A stretch of 64,000 nt of DNA, taken from NCBI RefSeq assembly GCF_000498475.1, contig NZ_AVBI01000012.1:420370-484369 (forward strand). Reading direction: 5' to 3'. The number at the start of each line of letters is the position of its first letter. Positions within the stretch are counted from its first letter, which is position 1. The stretch comes from Flavobacterium cauense R2A-7 (GTDB lineage Bacteria; Bacteroidota; Bacteroidia; Flavobacteriales; Flavobacteriaceae). Position numbers and translations under genes: made by a program. This document shows, in pieces, positions 9,981 to 17,889 of this stretch. The notes beneath the pieces were generated by a model. The model saw only the letters and a list, made by a program, of their open reading frames with translations, was not told where the DNA came from and did not search any database.

Positions 9981-10058
9981 CAGTATTCAGTATTCAGCGT
10001 TCGGTGTTCAGTGTTCAGCGTTAAAAACTGCCAACTGCTCACTGAACACTGAATACTA
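9981..10058. repeat. Tandem heptamer tract with inverted copies
   Basis: Six consecutive 7-nt units run from 9981 to 10022: CAGTATT, CAGTATT, CAGCGTT, CGGTGTT, CAGTGTT, CAGCGTT. After a 22-nt spacer, two units appear inverted (AACACTG at 10045-10051, AATACTA at 10052-10058), so the RNA could fold. The tract fills the spacer between the CorC gene stop and the obg start on the minus strand. Confidence 0.85.
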
Positions 10059-10059
10059 T

Positions 10060-11343
10060 TTAATTTATATCTTTCAATTGGCGCACTAAAACCTTATCGA
10101 TTTTTACGCCGTCCATATCGATAACTTCCAATTCCATTTTGTTCCAAACGAGGATTTCGCCCACCTTTGGAATATACGACAACTCGGTCATTATCAAACC
10201 ACTAACTGTGGTAACATCATAATCATTAATCAGATCATCCATATCGAAGAACGTCAGGAAGTCGTGTAGCGAATAATGTCCGTCTACCAACCAAGTGCCG
10301 TCTTCGCGGGCGATTAACTGGAATTCTTCTTCATAAAAATCGGCCGCATCGCCTACCAAGGCTTCCAGAATATCATTTAAGGTAATAATACCCTGAACCA
10401 CACCGTATTCGTCGGTTACCAAAGCATAATGCACCTTGGTTTTCTTAAAATTTTCCAAGGCTTTGTACGCCGAAGTGTGTTCAATAAAATATACCGGCTC
10501 TTTAGCAATTGTTCTTAAATCGAAATTTCCTTTTTTCTCGAAACTCAAAAACAAATCTTTGAGCAATACTACTCCTACTACATTATCGAGGTTGTCGTCG
10601 CAAACCGGGTAAACCGAATGCAATTCTTCCAACACCTTCTCTTTTAGTTCCTCAACATTATCTTCTAAAGATAAGTACATCACCGATTTTCGATGTGTCA
10701 TTAAGGAATTTACTTTTCGGTCACCGATATGGAATACGCGTTCCACGATGTCCTGCTCGATTTCCTGTACTTCTCCGCCTTCGGTTCCTTCTTTAATGAT
10801 GGCTTTGATTTCCTCTTCCGTTACTTTTCCGTCGGCTGTAGGTTTAATTTTGAAAACATCCAGCACAAAATCCGTCGAGGTGGTTAACAACCAGATAAAC
10901 GGCATGGTAATGATTGAAACCGCTTTCATGGGTACCGCCACCGCTTTCGCAATGGATTCCGGGTAATTTAGACCGATTCGTTTTGGCAATAATTCTCCGA
11001 TTACCAAAGAAAAATAAGTCAAAACCACTACAACAATTCCAACAGCCAAACTTTGAGAATAGGGCTTTAAGGTTTCAAAACCTTCTAAAAAAAGCTGTAC
11101 GTTGTCAGTAACTTTTTCACCACTGTAAATACCGGTTAAGATTCCGATTAAGGTAATCCCGATTTGTACTGTGGACAAAAATTTATTAGGCGAATTGGCT
11201 AAATCCAAGGCCGCTTTCGCACTGGTATTTCCTTTTTTTGCTGCGGATTCCAAACGATTCTTTCTGGCCGAAATCAATGCGATTTCCGACATGGAGAAAA
11301 CTCCGTTCAGTACTATCAAAAAGAAAATTATGAGTATTTCCAT
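10060..11343 (-). CDS. CorC/HlyC-family membrane protein (CNNM type)
   Basis: This 427-residue integral membrane protein has three parts: an N-terminal DUF21/CNNM transmembrane domain (about 1-190, several hydrophobic helices and the N-terminal VLNGVFSMSEIA motif), a CBS pair (about 205-330) and a C-terminal transporter-associated CorC_HlyC domain (about 345-425). Proteins of this family act in magnesium or cobalt efflux; the older name hemolysin is misleading. The gene lies 14 nt downstream of adk and about 84 nt upstream of obg on the same strand, so it probably belongs to the hpt-adk-corC-obg transcription unit. The substrate is not predictable from sequence alone. Confidence 0.93.
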   Translation of the reverse strand: MEILIIFFLIVLNGVFSMSEIALISARKNRLESAAKKGNTSAKAALDLANSPNKFLSTVQIGITLIGILTGIYSGEKVTDNVQLFLEGFETLKPYSQSLAVGIVVVVLTYFSLVIGELLPKRIGLNYPESIAKAVAVPMKAVSIITMPFIWLLTTSTDFVLDVFKIKPTADGKVTEEEIKAIIKEGTEGGEVQEIEQDIVERVFHIGDRKVNSLMTHRKSVMYLSLEDNVEELKEKVLEELHSVYPVCDDNLDNVVGVVLLKDLFLSFEKKGNFDLRTIAKEPVYFIEHTSAYKALENFKKTKVHYALVTDEYGVVQGIITLNDILEALVGDAADFYEEEFQLIAREDGTWLVDGHYSLHDFLTFFDMDDLINDYDVTTVSGLIMTELSYIPKVGEILVWNKMELEVIDMDGVKIDKVLVRQLKDIN

Positions 11344-11357
11344 GTTTGTGTTTTACG

Positions 11358-11930
11358 TTACAACTTGTCTATTACAGCGCTTAAACGCTCTGTTATTTCA
11401 GCAATAGACCCAATACCGTTTACGGCATAAAACTTATTCTGGTCCTTATAATAATTCATTAAAGGAGCTGTTTTTTCATTATATTCTTCATAACGGTTAC
11501 GGATTTTTTCTTCATCCTGATCGTCAATTCTTCCGGAAGTTTTTCCTCTTTCCAAAATACGCTGTACCAGAATATTATCATCCGCCTCTAAAGCAATCGT
11601 TGCCGTGACTTCCCAGTTTTTGGTTTTCAGGAAAGCATCCAAAGCATCTGCCTGAGCCAATGTTCTTGGAAAACCGTCGAATAAAAATCCTTTTGAATCC
11701 AAATTTTTATCTACCTCATCCTGCAACATTTTAATAGTTACACTATCCGGCACTAAATCCCCGTTATCGATATAACCTTTTGCTTCCCTTCCTAATGCGG
11801 TATCATTTTTCATGTTGTAACGAAAAATATCACCGGTAGAAAGGTGTGTTAAGTTGTATTTTTCTTTTAAAAATTCTGCTTGTGTTCCTTTACCTGCGCC
11901 CGGTTTCCCGAACAAAACAATGTTGATCAT
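11358..11930 (-). CDS. adk: Adenylate kinase
   Basis: The enzyme interconverts ATP plus AMP with two ADP. The protein has 190 residues; its P-loop GKPGAGKGTQ spans residues 8-17, followed by the NMP-binding region (LSTGDIFR) and FDGFPRTLAQA. The lid between the arginine motifs is very short (GKTSGRIDDQDEEKIRNR), so this is the short-type adenylate kinase without a zinc-binding lid, normal for Flavobacteria. It lies 34 nt downstream of hpt on the same strand; together they form a purine nucleotide module. Confidence 0.97.
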   Translation of the reverse strand: MINIVLFGKPGAGKGTQAEFLKEKYNLTHLSTGDIFRYNMKNDTALGREAKGYIDNGDLVPDSVTIKMLQDEVDKNLDSKGFLFDGFPRTLAQADALDAFLKTKNWEVTATIALEADDNILVQRILERGKTSGRIDDQDEEKIRNRYEEYNEKTAPLMNYYKDQNKFYAVNGIGSIAEITERLSAVIDKL

Positions 11931-11964
11931 TTTAAAAAATTGTTGTTTGTAGTTATGTTGTAAA

Positions 11965-12498
11965 TTATCCTTTTAACTGATATACTTCCGATAAATTTCG
12001 TCCCAAACCATCGTAATCCAATCCGAAACCAACGATGAATTTGTTTTCAATTTCGATACCAATATAATCAATTTTGATGTCTTTTTTGTAAGCCTCAGGT
12101 TTTAAAAACAAGGTGGCGTATTTTAGCGCTTTTAGGTTTTTATCAGCAAACAATTGGTGCAATTCTACAATTGTATTTCCGGTATCCACAATATCTTCTA
12201 TCACAATTACGGTTCTTCCGGTTAAATCCTGGTTCAGTCCGATAAGTTGTTTCACTTCATGAGTCGTTTCCATACCTTCATAGGAAGCCATCTTGATAAA
12301 GCTTACTTCGCAAGGTTTCTTGTAATGTTTCATAAAATCCGAAACCACCATAAAAGAGCCGTTTAAAACACCTATAAATACAGGGATTTCATTCCCCATA
12401 TCCTTGGCAACCTGTTGTGCCATACTTGAAATAGCAAAGTCCAGTTCTTCTGCAGAGATAAAAGGAACAAATTTTTTGTCGTGAAGTTGAATTTCCAT
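11965..12498 (-). CDS. hpt: Hypoxanthine phosphoribosyltransferase
   Basis: This purine-salvage enzyme converts hypoxanthine (and usually guanine) plus PRPP to IMP or GMP. The 177 residues include the PRPP-binding motif VIVIEDIVDTGNT and the flexible-loop region MASYEGMETT. It is the first gene of the minus-strand run that continues with adk. A good -7 element reading TATCTTTG on the minus strand (12521-12528) lies 22 nt upstream of the start codon, giving a short leader. Confidence 0.96.
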   Translation of the reverse strand: MEIQLHDKKFVPFISAEELDFAISSMAQQVAKDMGNEIPVFIGVLNGSFMVVSDFMKHYKKPCEVSFIKMASYEGMETTHEVKQLIGLNQDLTGRTVIVIEDIVDTGNTIVELHQLFADKNLKALKYATLFLKPEAYKKDIKIDYIGIEIENKFIVGFGLDYDGLGRNLSEVYQLKG

Positions 12499-12520
12499 CG
12501 TTAACTTATAGAATAATTGG

Positions 12521-12528
12521 CAAAGATA
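12521..12528 (-). promoter_or_regulatory. Candidate -7 promoter element for hpt
   Basis: The minus strand reads TATCTTTG, a perfect match to the Bacteroidota TAnnTTTG element, 22 nt before the hpt ATG. No clear TTTG -33 partner is seen upstream, where a heptamer repeat begins. Confidence 0.5.
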
Positions 12529-12540
12529 ATTATTTTTAGA

Positions 12541-12575
12541 TATGAGTTATGAATTAAAAGTTATGAATTGCTAAT
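12541..12575. repeat. Tandem heptamer tract between hpt and the HEAT-like gene
   Basis: Period-7 units run TATGAGT, TATGAAT, TAAAAGT, TATGAAT, TGCTAAT. The tract lies in the divergent spacer and would include the -33 region of the hpt promoter. The unit sequence differs from that at 9981, but the period is the same. Confidence 0.7.
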
Positions 12576-12617
12576 CCGGCTTTTTAACCTACTTTAGTTG
12601 CATTAATAAAATCAGCA

Positions 12618-13151
12618 ATGAATTCAACGTTCACCGATCAACTCAGCAAAATCAACGCCAGTACCGAAAATCGAAACCGAATGCGGGATCTTGTCCTCCA
12701 ACAACCGGAACTCCTGGAAGAACTGATTGCTTTCGGCACTGATCTTAACAATAAACACCACCATAAAGACGTTTGGATTATCGAAATGCTGGCCGAACAT
12801 CAAACCGAAATGCTTTTTCCTTTCATTGATACAATCTGTCAGACAATTTCAGAATACAAAAACGATTCGGCAATTCGAGGCATATCGCGTGTGGCTTATT
12901 TTCTGGGCACTTCCGATAAAATAAAACTTTCGGAATCGCAACAGGAAAAACTAACAGAAATTTGCCTGGACTGGTTGATTCGGGACGAACGGGTGGCCTG
13001 CAAAGTATATGCCATGAAAACCCTGTATCATTTTGGCAAAAAAGAACCTTGGATTGCAGATGAAGTCAAGGAAATTGTTAGTCGGGATTACGCCAATCAA
13101 TCGGCAGGATACAAAGCAGCAGCAAGAGAAATTTTAAGAAAAATCAAATAA
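12618..13151 (+). CDS. HEAT-repeat-like alpha-helical protein
   Basis: The 177-residue protein has no signal peptide or membrane segment. Its paired amphipathic helices (for example RDERVACKVYAMKTLYHFG and SAGYKAAAREILRKI) suggest HEAT-like repeats, so a protein-binding role is inferred. Related proteins in Flavobacteria have, as far as I recall, sometimes been labelled adenylosuccinate lyase, but no part of the PurB fold or its signature is visible and the length is far too short. It lies 56 nt upstream of purK on the same strand, which is the only hint of a link with purine synthesis. Function unknown. Confidence 0.75.
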   Translation: MNSTFTDQLSKINASTENRNRMRDLVLQQPELLEELIAFGTDLNNKHHHKDVWIIEMLAEHQTEMLFPFIDTICQTISEYKNDSAIRGISRVAYFLGTSDKIKLSESQQEKLTEICLDWLIRDERVACKVYAMKTLYHFGKKEPWIADEVKEIVSRDYANQSAGYKAAAREILRKIK

Positions 13152-13183
13152 TTTCGAAATTTTCATATCCTCAAATTGTTACC

Positions 13184-13191
13184 TATCTTTG
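13184..13191 (+). promoter_or_regulatory. Candidate -7 promoter element for purK
   Basis: TATCTTTG matches TAnnTTTG exactly and lies 16 nt before the purK ATG, so the leader would be about ten nucleotides. No obvious -33 TTTG is seen at the right distance. Confidence 0.5.
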
Positions 13192-13207
13192 CGCAAACAA
13201 CAACACG

Positions 13208-14365
13208 ATGAATTATTTTTCTTCCGATTTTAAATTAGGAATTCTTGGCGGAGGCCAATTAGGGAAAATGCTCCTTACCGAAACCCGCAAATTCGACATT
13301 CAAACTTACGTTTTAGACTCCAGCAAAGAAGCACCTTGCCAGTTTGGTGCCACAAAATTTTTTCTGGGAAGCCTTATGGATTATGACACTGTTTACCAAT
13401 TCGGAAAAATGGTGGATGTTTTAACCATCGAAATCGAAAACGTAAATCTGAATGCTTTGGACGCTTTGGAAACAGAAGGATTGAAAGTCTATCCGTCGCC
13501 AAAAACCCTTCGAATGATTCAGAACAAAGGCCGTCAGAAAGATTTTTATGTGGAAAATGGCATTCCAACATCAGCGCACCAGCGTTTTACAGGACTGAAT
13601 GATTTGAAACAATCGTTGGAAAAAGACGAATTAGAATTTCCCTTCGTTTGGAAATGTGCACAATTCGGTTACGACGGAAATGGCGTAAAAATCGTTCGCT
13701 CCACTTTAGATTTAATCGATCTACCCGAAGTAGAATGCATCGCCGAACAAATGGTGCCTTTCAAAAACGAATTGGCAGTTATTGTTTCCCGAAGCGTTTC
13801 CGGCGAAATCAAAACCTATCCTGTGGTGGAAATGGAATTTCATCCGGAAGCCAATCAGGTGGAATACGTGATTTGCCCGGCGCGTATCAGTGAAGTTGTT
13901 GCAGAAAAAGCGCAAAAAGTAGCTTTACAAGTATCGGAAGCGTTCAATCATGTGGGCTTACTGGCCGTTGAAATGTTTCAAACCGAAAACGATGAAATCT
14001 TGGTAAATGAAGTGGCACCGCGTCCTCACAATTCCGGACATTATTCGATTGAAGCGAGTTACACTTCTCAATTCGAACAACACATCCGGGCGATATTAGA
14101 TTTACCTTTAGGAAATACAAACAGTAAAGTTGCCGGAATTATGGTAAATTTGGTAGGCGCCGAAGGTTTTTCAGGACCTGTTGTGTATGAAAACATCGAA
14201 AAAATTATGGCCATTGAAGGTGTAACGCCGCACATCTACGGAAAAAGAGAAACCCGTCCGTTCAGAAAAATGGGGCACGTGACCATCGTAAACGAAAACA
14301 TGACTGAAGCCCGAAAAATTGCCGAAGAAGTTAAGAACAGTATTCGAGTGATCAGTGTTCAATAA
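13208..14365 (+). CDS. purK: 5-(carboxyamino)imidazole ribonucleotide synthase
   Basis: PurK uses ATP and bicarbonate to carboxylate AIR to N5-CAIR in purine biosynthesis. The 385 residues show the N-terminal Rossmann-like domain (LGILGGGQLGKML at about 10-22), the ATP-grasp core (FVWKCAQFGYDGNGVKIV) and the metal/substrate region NEVAPRPHNSGHYSIEA. PurE, the next enzyme, lies 131 nt downstream, as the pathway predicts. The last codons (SIRVISVQ then stop) fall inside a period-7 repeat tract, so the end of the protein appears repeat-derived; the catalytic part is unaffected. Confidence 0.97.
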   Translation: MNYFSSDFKLGILGGGQLGKMLLTETRKFDIQTYVLDSSKEAPCQFGATKFFLGSLMDYDTVYQFGKMVDVLTIEIENVNLNALDALETEGLKVYPSPKTLRMIQNKGRQKDFYVENGIPTSAHQRFTGLNDLKQSLEKDELEFPFVWKCAQFGYDGNGVKIVRSTLDLIDLPEVECIAEQMVPFKNELAVIVSRSVSGEIKTYPVVEMEFHPEANQVEYVICPARISEVVAEKAQKVALQVSEAFNHVGLLAVEMFQTENDEILVNEVAPRPHNSGHYSIEASYTSQFEQHIRAILDLPLGNTNSKVAGIMVNLVGAEGFSGPVVYENIEKIMAIEGVTPHIYGKRETRPFRKMGHVTIVNENMTEARKIAEEVKNSIRVISVQ

Positions 14366-14381
14366 TTAGTATTCAGATAGA
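14339..14381 (+). repeat. Heptamer tract overlapping the purK 3' end
   Basis: Units AGTATTC (14339), AGTGATC (14347), AGTGTTC (14354), AATAATT (14361), AGTATTC (14368) and AGATAGA (14375) share period 7 apart from one extra base and one missing alignment base. They resemble the CAGTATT/CAGTGTT units before obg. The purK stop codon (14363-14365) lies inside the tract. Confidence 0.65.
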
Positions 14382-14452
14382 AGGCGTAAGATAATGTCGG
14401 ATGCCGAATTCAGAGTACAGAAATTGTAAAACCAAATAAGCAAATAACAATT

Positions 14453-14476
14453 GTCATCCTGAGCTTTTTGAAGGAC
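14453..14476. repeat. Short extragenic repeat (GTCATCCTGAGC type)
   Basis: The stretch starting GTCATCCTGAGC and ending TTGAAGGAC resembles a short extragenic word seen in many bacterial genomes. Only one copy is present in this window. It lies in the purK-purE spacer. Confidence 0.35.
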
Positions 14477-14496
14477 GAACAACCAAACATACACCT

Positions 14497-14982
14497 ATGA
14501 GTAAAGTAGCTATTGTAATGGGCAGCGTTTCCGATATGCCGGTAATGCAGGAAGCCATCGACATCTTAAAAAATTTCGGCATCGAAACCGAAGTAGACAT
14601 CGTTTCAGCGCATCGAACGCCGGAAAAACTGTTTGATTTCAGTCAGAATGCCCACAAAAGAGGAATTTCAGTAATTATTGCCGGTGCCGGTGGCGCAGCG
14701 CATCTTCCGGGGATGGTAGCGTCTATGAGTCCGCTTCCCGTAATCGGTGTTCCTGTTAAATCGAGCAACTCCATTGACGGCTGGGACAGCGTTTTATCCA
14801 TCCTGCAGATGCCGGGTGGGGTTCCTGTAGCGACCGTTGCTCTTAACGGCGCGAAAAATGCCGGAATTTTAGCCGCTCAAATCATTGGAAGTAGCGATAA
14901 AGTCGTTTTGGATAAAATGATTGCCTATAAAGAAGGACTGAAACAAGCGGTACTTACTGCGGCGGAAAACCTAAAGAAGTAA
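14497..14982 (+). CDS. purE: N5-CAIR mutase
   Basis: PurE converts N5-CAIR, the PurK product, to CAIR. The protein has 161 residues, the normal class I PurE size, with the N-terminal MGSVSDMPVMQEA phosphate/substrate loop, SAHRTPE containing the essential His, and the GAGGAAHLPGM loop. It follows purK on the same strand and ends at a strong terminator. Confidence 0.97.
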   Translation: MSKVAIVMGSVSDMPVMQEAIDILKNFGIETEVDIVSAHRTPEKLFDFSQNAHKRGISVIIAGAGGAAHLPGMVASMSPLPVIGVPVKSSNSIDGWDSVLSILQMPGGVPVATVALNGAKNAGILAAQIIGSSDKVVLDKMIAYKEGLKQAVLTAAENLKK

Positions 14983-14997
14983 CCTTCACAAAAATAG

Positions 14998-15024
14998 AAA
15001 AAGCGCTTGTGGCTAGCGCTTTTT
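14998..15024 (+). terminator. Terminator of purE
   Basis: A perfect 10-bp stem AAAAAGCGCT / AGCGCTTTTT with a 7-nt loop, followed by T residues, lies 15 nt after the purE stop. Confidence 0.9.
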
Positions 15025-15184
15025 CAGGGGTCCACAGACTAATGGGTTAAAATTAGCCGGTGTTTATTTTCAATCTTTTTTGGGTCAAAAAAGGCGGTAT
15101 TAAATTCGTTATCAGAATTTTACTCGTCAAATATATAATTCCTTTCGATATACAGCAAATAAAATCGACAAAACACATACTAAA

Positions 15185-17212
15185 ATGAATATTCTTACTA
15201 AATATTTTTCAACCAAGCACAATACCGCTCCTTTTTCAAAGATAAAAATCGAGGATTTTGTTCCGGCAATCACGGAAGGCATTCAATTGGCCCGTACTGA
15301 AATCGATGCTATTGTGGCCAATCCGGAAAAACCCACTTTCGAAAATACAATCGAAGCCTTGGAGTTCAGCGGACAAATATTGGACAGAATTACCAGTATT
15401 TTTTTCAATTTAAATTCGGCAGAAACCAGTGACGAAATGCAGAAAATCGCGCAGGAAGTTTCTCCGATGCTAACTGAATTAAGCAACGATATTACGCTAA
15501 ACACCGCTTTATTCGAAAAAATAAAAACGGTTTACGAACAAAAAGACAGCCTGAATCTTTCTACGGAACAGGCAATGCTTTTGGATAAAAAATTCAAAAA
15601 CTTCTCTCGAAACGGAGCGCTTTTAACCGACGACAAAAAAACTCGTTTGCGTGAAATCGACACCGAATTAGCCAAACTAAAACTAACTTTCGGTGAAAAC
15701 GTGCTGGCCGAAACCAATGCTTACGAATTACACCTTACCAACGAAGACGACCTAAAAGGTTTACCGGAAGGTGTTATCGAAGGCGCGCGTTCATTAGCGA
15801 AAAGTCACAATAAAGAAGGCTGGATTTTTACTTTGGATGTTCCGAGTTACCTGCCGTTTGTTACCTACGCCGAAAATCGTGAACTCCGAAAAACACTTTC
15901 CATTGCTTATGGTAAAAAAGCGTTTCAGAACAACGAATTCGACAACCAGCAGAATGTTTTAAAAATTGCCAATCTGCGTCATGAACGTGCTAATTTACTA
16001 GGCTATGCCACCCATGCTCATTTTGTTTTGGAAGAACGTATGGCGCAAAATCCGGAGAAAGTAAAATCATTTTTGAATGATTTACTGATAAAAGCGAAAC
16101 CGGCAGCCGAAAGAGAATTTCAACAACTGACGCTATTCGCTAAAAAACTGGACGGTATTGACCAACTGCAAAAATGGGACGGTTCCTATTATTCGGAAAA
16201 ACTGAAACAGGAATTATTTAATCTGGACGATGAAAAACTGAAGCCGTATTTCAAATTGCAAAATGTTCAAAACGGTGCTTTTACGATTGCCAACAAACTT
16301 TTCGGATTGACCTTTACCGAAGTTTTCGACATCGACAAATACCACGAAGACGTGCATACGTTTGAAGTTTCGGATGCCGATGGAAATCTGGTTGCCATTT
16401 TCTATTCCGATTTCTTCCCGAGAAAAGGAAAACGTAACGGCGCCTGGATGACGTCCTTCAAACCACAATATGTAAAAGAAGGTGTAAACGAAAGACCGCA
16501 CGTATCCATCGTTTGTAATTTCACCAAACCAACTGAAACTAAACCGTCTTTGCTGACCTTTAATGAAGTGACAACACTTTTCCATGAATTCGGACACGCA
16601 TTGCACGGCATGTTAGCCAATACCACTTATCCGAGTTTATCCGGAACATCCGTATATTGGGATTTTGTGGAATTACCGAGTCAGGTAATGGAAAACTGGT
16701 GCTACGAACCGGAAGCATTGGCGTTGTTTGCACACCATTACGAAACCGGCGAAATCATTCCGCAGGAATATGTCGATAAAATCAAAGAAAGTGCTAACTT
16801 TTTAGAAGGCATGGCTACGTTACGCCAATTGAGTTTCGGCTTATTGGACATGGCGTTCCACAGCAACAATCCGAGCGGAATCACCGATGTAAAAGTCTTC
16901 GAAAAAACAACGATGGACGATACGGCTTTATATCCCGACGTCGCCGAAAATTGCATGAGTGTTTCGTTCTCCCATATTTTCCAGGGCGGCTATTCATCAG
17001 GCTACTACAGTTACAAATGGGCAGAAGTCTTGGATGCCGATGCCTTCGCCTATTTTCAGGAAAAAGGGATCTTCAATAAAGAAGTGGCCGATAAATTTAA
17101 AAATTTCGTACTGTCTCAGGGCGGCACCGATCAACCGATGACGTTGTATAAAAAATTCAGAGGTCAGGAACCAAAACCGGAAGCGTTATTGAAACGTGCG
17201 GGGTTAATTTAA
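15185..17212 (+). CDS. M3 family zinc metallopeptidase (oligopeptidase A / Dcp type)
   Basis: The 675-residue protein is cytosolic by sequence (no signal peptide) and cleaves oligopeptides or C-terminal dipeptides. The zinc motif HEFGH is at residues 467-471, embedded in TLFHEFGHALHGML, and the C-terminal catalytic region contains FSHIFQGGYSSGYYSYKWAEV, the substrate-binding Tyr-rich loop of M3A peptidases. The N-terminal start MNILTKYFSTKHNTAPFSKI fits the Dcp/OpdA branch. It forms a single-gene unit between the purE terminator and its own hairpin. I cannot separate Dcp from oligopeptidase A specificity from sequence. Confidence 0.94.
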   Translation: MNILTKYFSTKHNTAPFSKIKIEDFVPAITEGIQLARTEIDAIVANPEKPTFENTIEALEFSGQILDRITSIFFNLNSAETSDEMQKIAQEVSPMLTELSNDITLNTALFEKIKTVYEQKDSLNLSTEQAMLLDKKFKNFSRNGALLTDDKKTRLREIDTELAKLKLTFGENVLAETNAYELHLTNEDDLKGLPEGVIEGARSLAKSHNKEGWIFTLDVPSYLPFVTYAENRELRKTLSIAYGKKAFQNNEFDNQQNVLKIANLRHERANLLGYATHAHFVLEERMAQNPEKVKSFLNDLLIKAKPAAEREFQQLTLFAKKLDGIDQLQKWDGSYYSEKLKQELFNLDDEKLKPYFKLQNVQNGAFTIANKLFGLTFTEVFDIDKYHEDVHTFEVSDADGNLVAIFYSDFFPRKGKRNGAWMTSFKPQYVKEGVNERPHVSIVCNFTKPTETKPSLLTFNEVTTLFHEFGHALHGMLANTTYPSLSGTSVYWDFVELPSQVMENWCYEPEALALFAHHYETGEIIPQEYVDKIKESANFLEGMATLRQLSFGLLDMAFHSNNPSGITDVKVFEKTTMDDTALYPDVAENCMSVSFSHIFQGGYSSGYYSYKWAEVLDADAFAYFQEKGIFNKEVADKFKNFVLSQGGTDQPMTLYKKFRGQEPKPEALLKRAGLI

Positions 17213-17225
17213 AATTTAGAATATA

Positions 17226-17258
17226 GAAACCGGAGTTTGTCGCTTCGGTTTTCTTTTA
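17226..17258 (+). terminator. Weak terminator after the M3 peptidase
   Basis: AAACCG pairs with CGGTTT across a short loop and is followed by TTCTTTT. Confidence 0.55.
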
Positions 17259-17262
17259 AAAT

Positions 17263-17288
17263 AAACTTTCATTTTTTTTTGAAAGTTT
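17263..17288. promoter_or_regulatory. GbsR operator, copy 1 (autoregulatory)
   Basis: A perfect palindrome AAACTTTCA-N8-TGAAAGTTT (arms 9 nt, spacer eight T). It overlaps the TTTG -33 element (17278-17281) of the regulator gene promoter. An identical palindrome with the same spacing lies before the next gene at 17839. Confidence 0.85.
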
Positions 17289-17309
17289 AAAAACTTATAC
17301 ATATCTTTG
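17278..17309 (+). promoter_or_regulatory. Promoter of the GbsR-family regulator
   Basis: TTTG at 17278-17281, a 20-nt spacer and TATCTTTG at 17302-17309 match the Bacteroidota consensus. The ATG at 17314 begins only 4 nt after the -7 element, so the transcript should be leaderless or nearly so. Confidence 0.75.
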
Positions 17310-17313
17310 AGGT

Positions 17314-17817
17314 ATGGAATTCAAAGAAGCAAAAAACAAGTTCGTTCAAACCTGGGGTGCGTTAGGTTCCCAATGGGGCATCAACAAAACCATGGCGCAG
17401 ATTCATGCCTTACTGATGGTTTCCAGCGAACCGGTTTCTATGGAAGATATAATGGAAGAACTACAGATTTCCAGAGGAAATGCCAGCATGAACCTAAGAG
17501 CTTTAATGGATTGGGGCATTGTGTACAAAGAATACAAAGCCGGTGAACGCCGCGAGTTTTTTACCGCAGAAAAAGATTTGGACGAATTGGCCGTGAAAAT
17601 TTCAAGAGAACGCAGTAAACGCGAAATCAAGCCGGCACTCAAAGTACTAAAAGAAGTTTCATCTATTGAAGCCAACGCCACGGCGGAAGAAAAACACTTC
17701 GTGGAACAAACCACAAAACTCTACGATTTCGTTTTGAAAGCCGACAATGTGCTGGACAAAATCACCGAATACAAAGACAACTGGCTGACCAAATTGGTAA
17801 TCAAGATTATGAAATAA
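17314..17817 (+). CDS. GbsR/MarR-family transcriptional regulator
   Basis: The 167-residue protein has a winged helix at about residues 20-85 (MAQIHALLMVSSEPVSMEDI, then the recognition region ISRGNASMNLRALMDWGIV) and a helical C-terminal dimer region. This is the GbsR branch of MarR, known for repression of osmoprotectant and other operons. Its promoter contains a palindrome that recurs upstream of the next gene, so it probably represses itself and the following four genes. The start at 17314 directly after the -7 element is the only one that preserves the N-terminal helix. The effector is unknown. Confidence 0.92.
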   Translation: MEFKEAKNKFVQTWGALGSQWGINKTMAQIHALLMVSSEPVSMEDIMEELQISRGNASMNLRALMDWGIVYKEYKAGERREFFTAEKDLDELAVKISRERSKREIKPALKVLKEVSSIEANATAEEKHFVEQTTKLYDFVLKADNVLDKITEYKDNWLTKLVIKIMK

Positions 17818-17838
17818 CAGCATAAAAAAATTTAACAC

Positions 17839-17864
17839 AAACTTTCATTTTTTTCTGAAAGTTT
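17839..17864. promoter_or_regulatory. GbsR operator, copy 2
   Basis: AAACTTTCA-N8-TGAAAGTTT, with the same arms and spacer length as at 17263, lies 25 nt upstream of the DUF2071 gene. I did not find a third copy in the window by eye. Confidence 0.85.
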
Positions 17865-17889
17865 AAAATTAACAATAAATTATAAAATC

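Noticed and set aside
12618..13151. Adenylosuccinate lyase name for this gene
   Set aside because: Too short and lacks the lyase signature; it is a HEAT-like protein.
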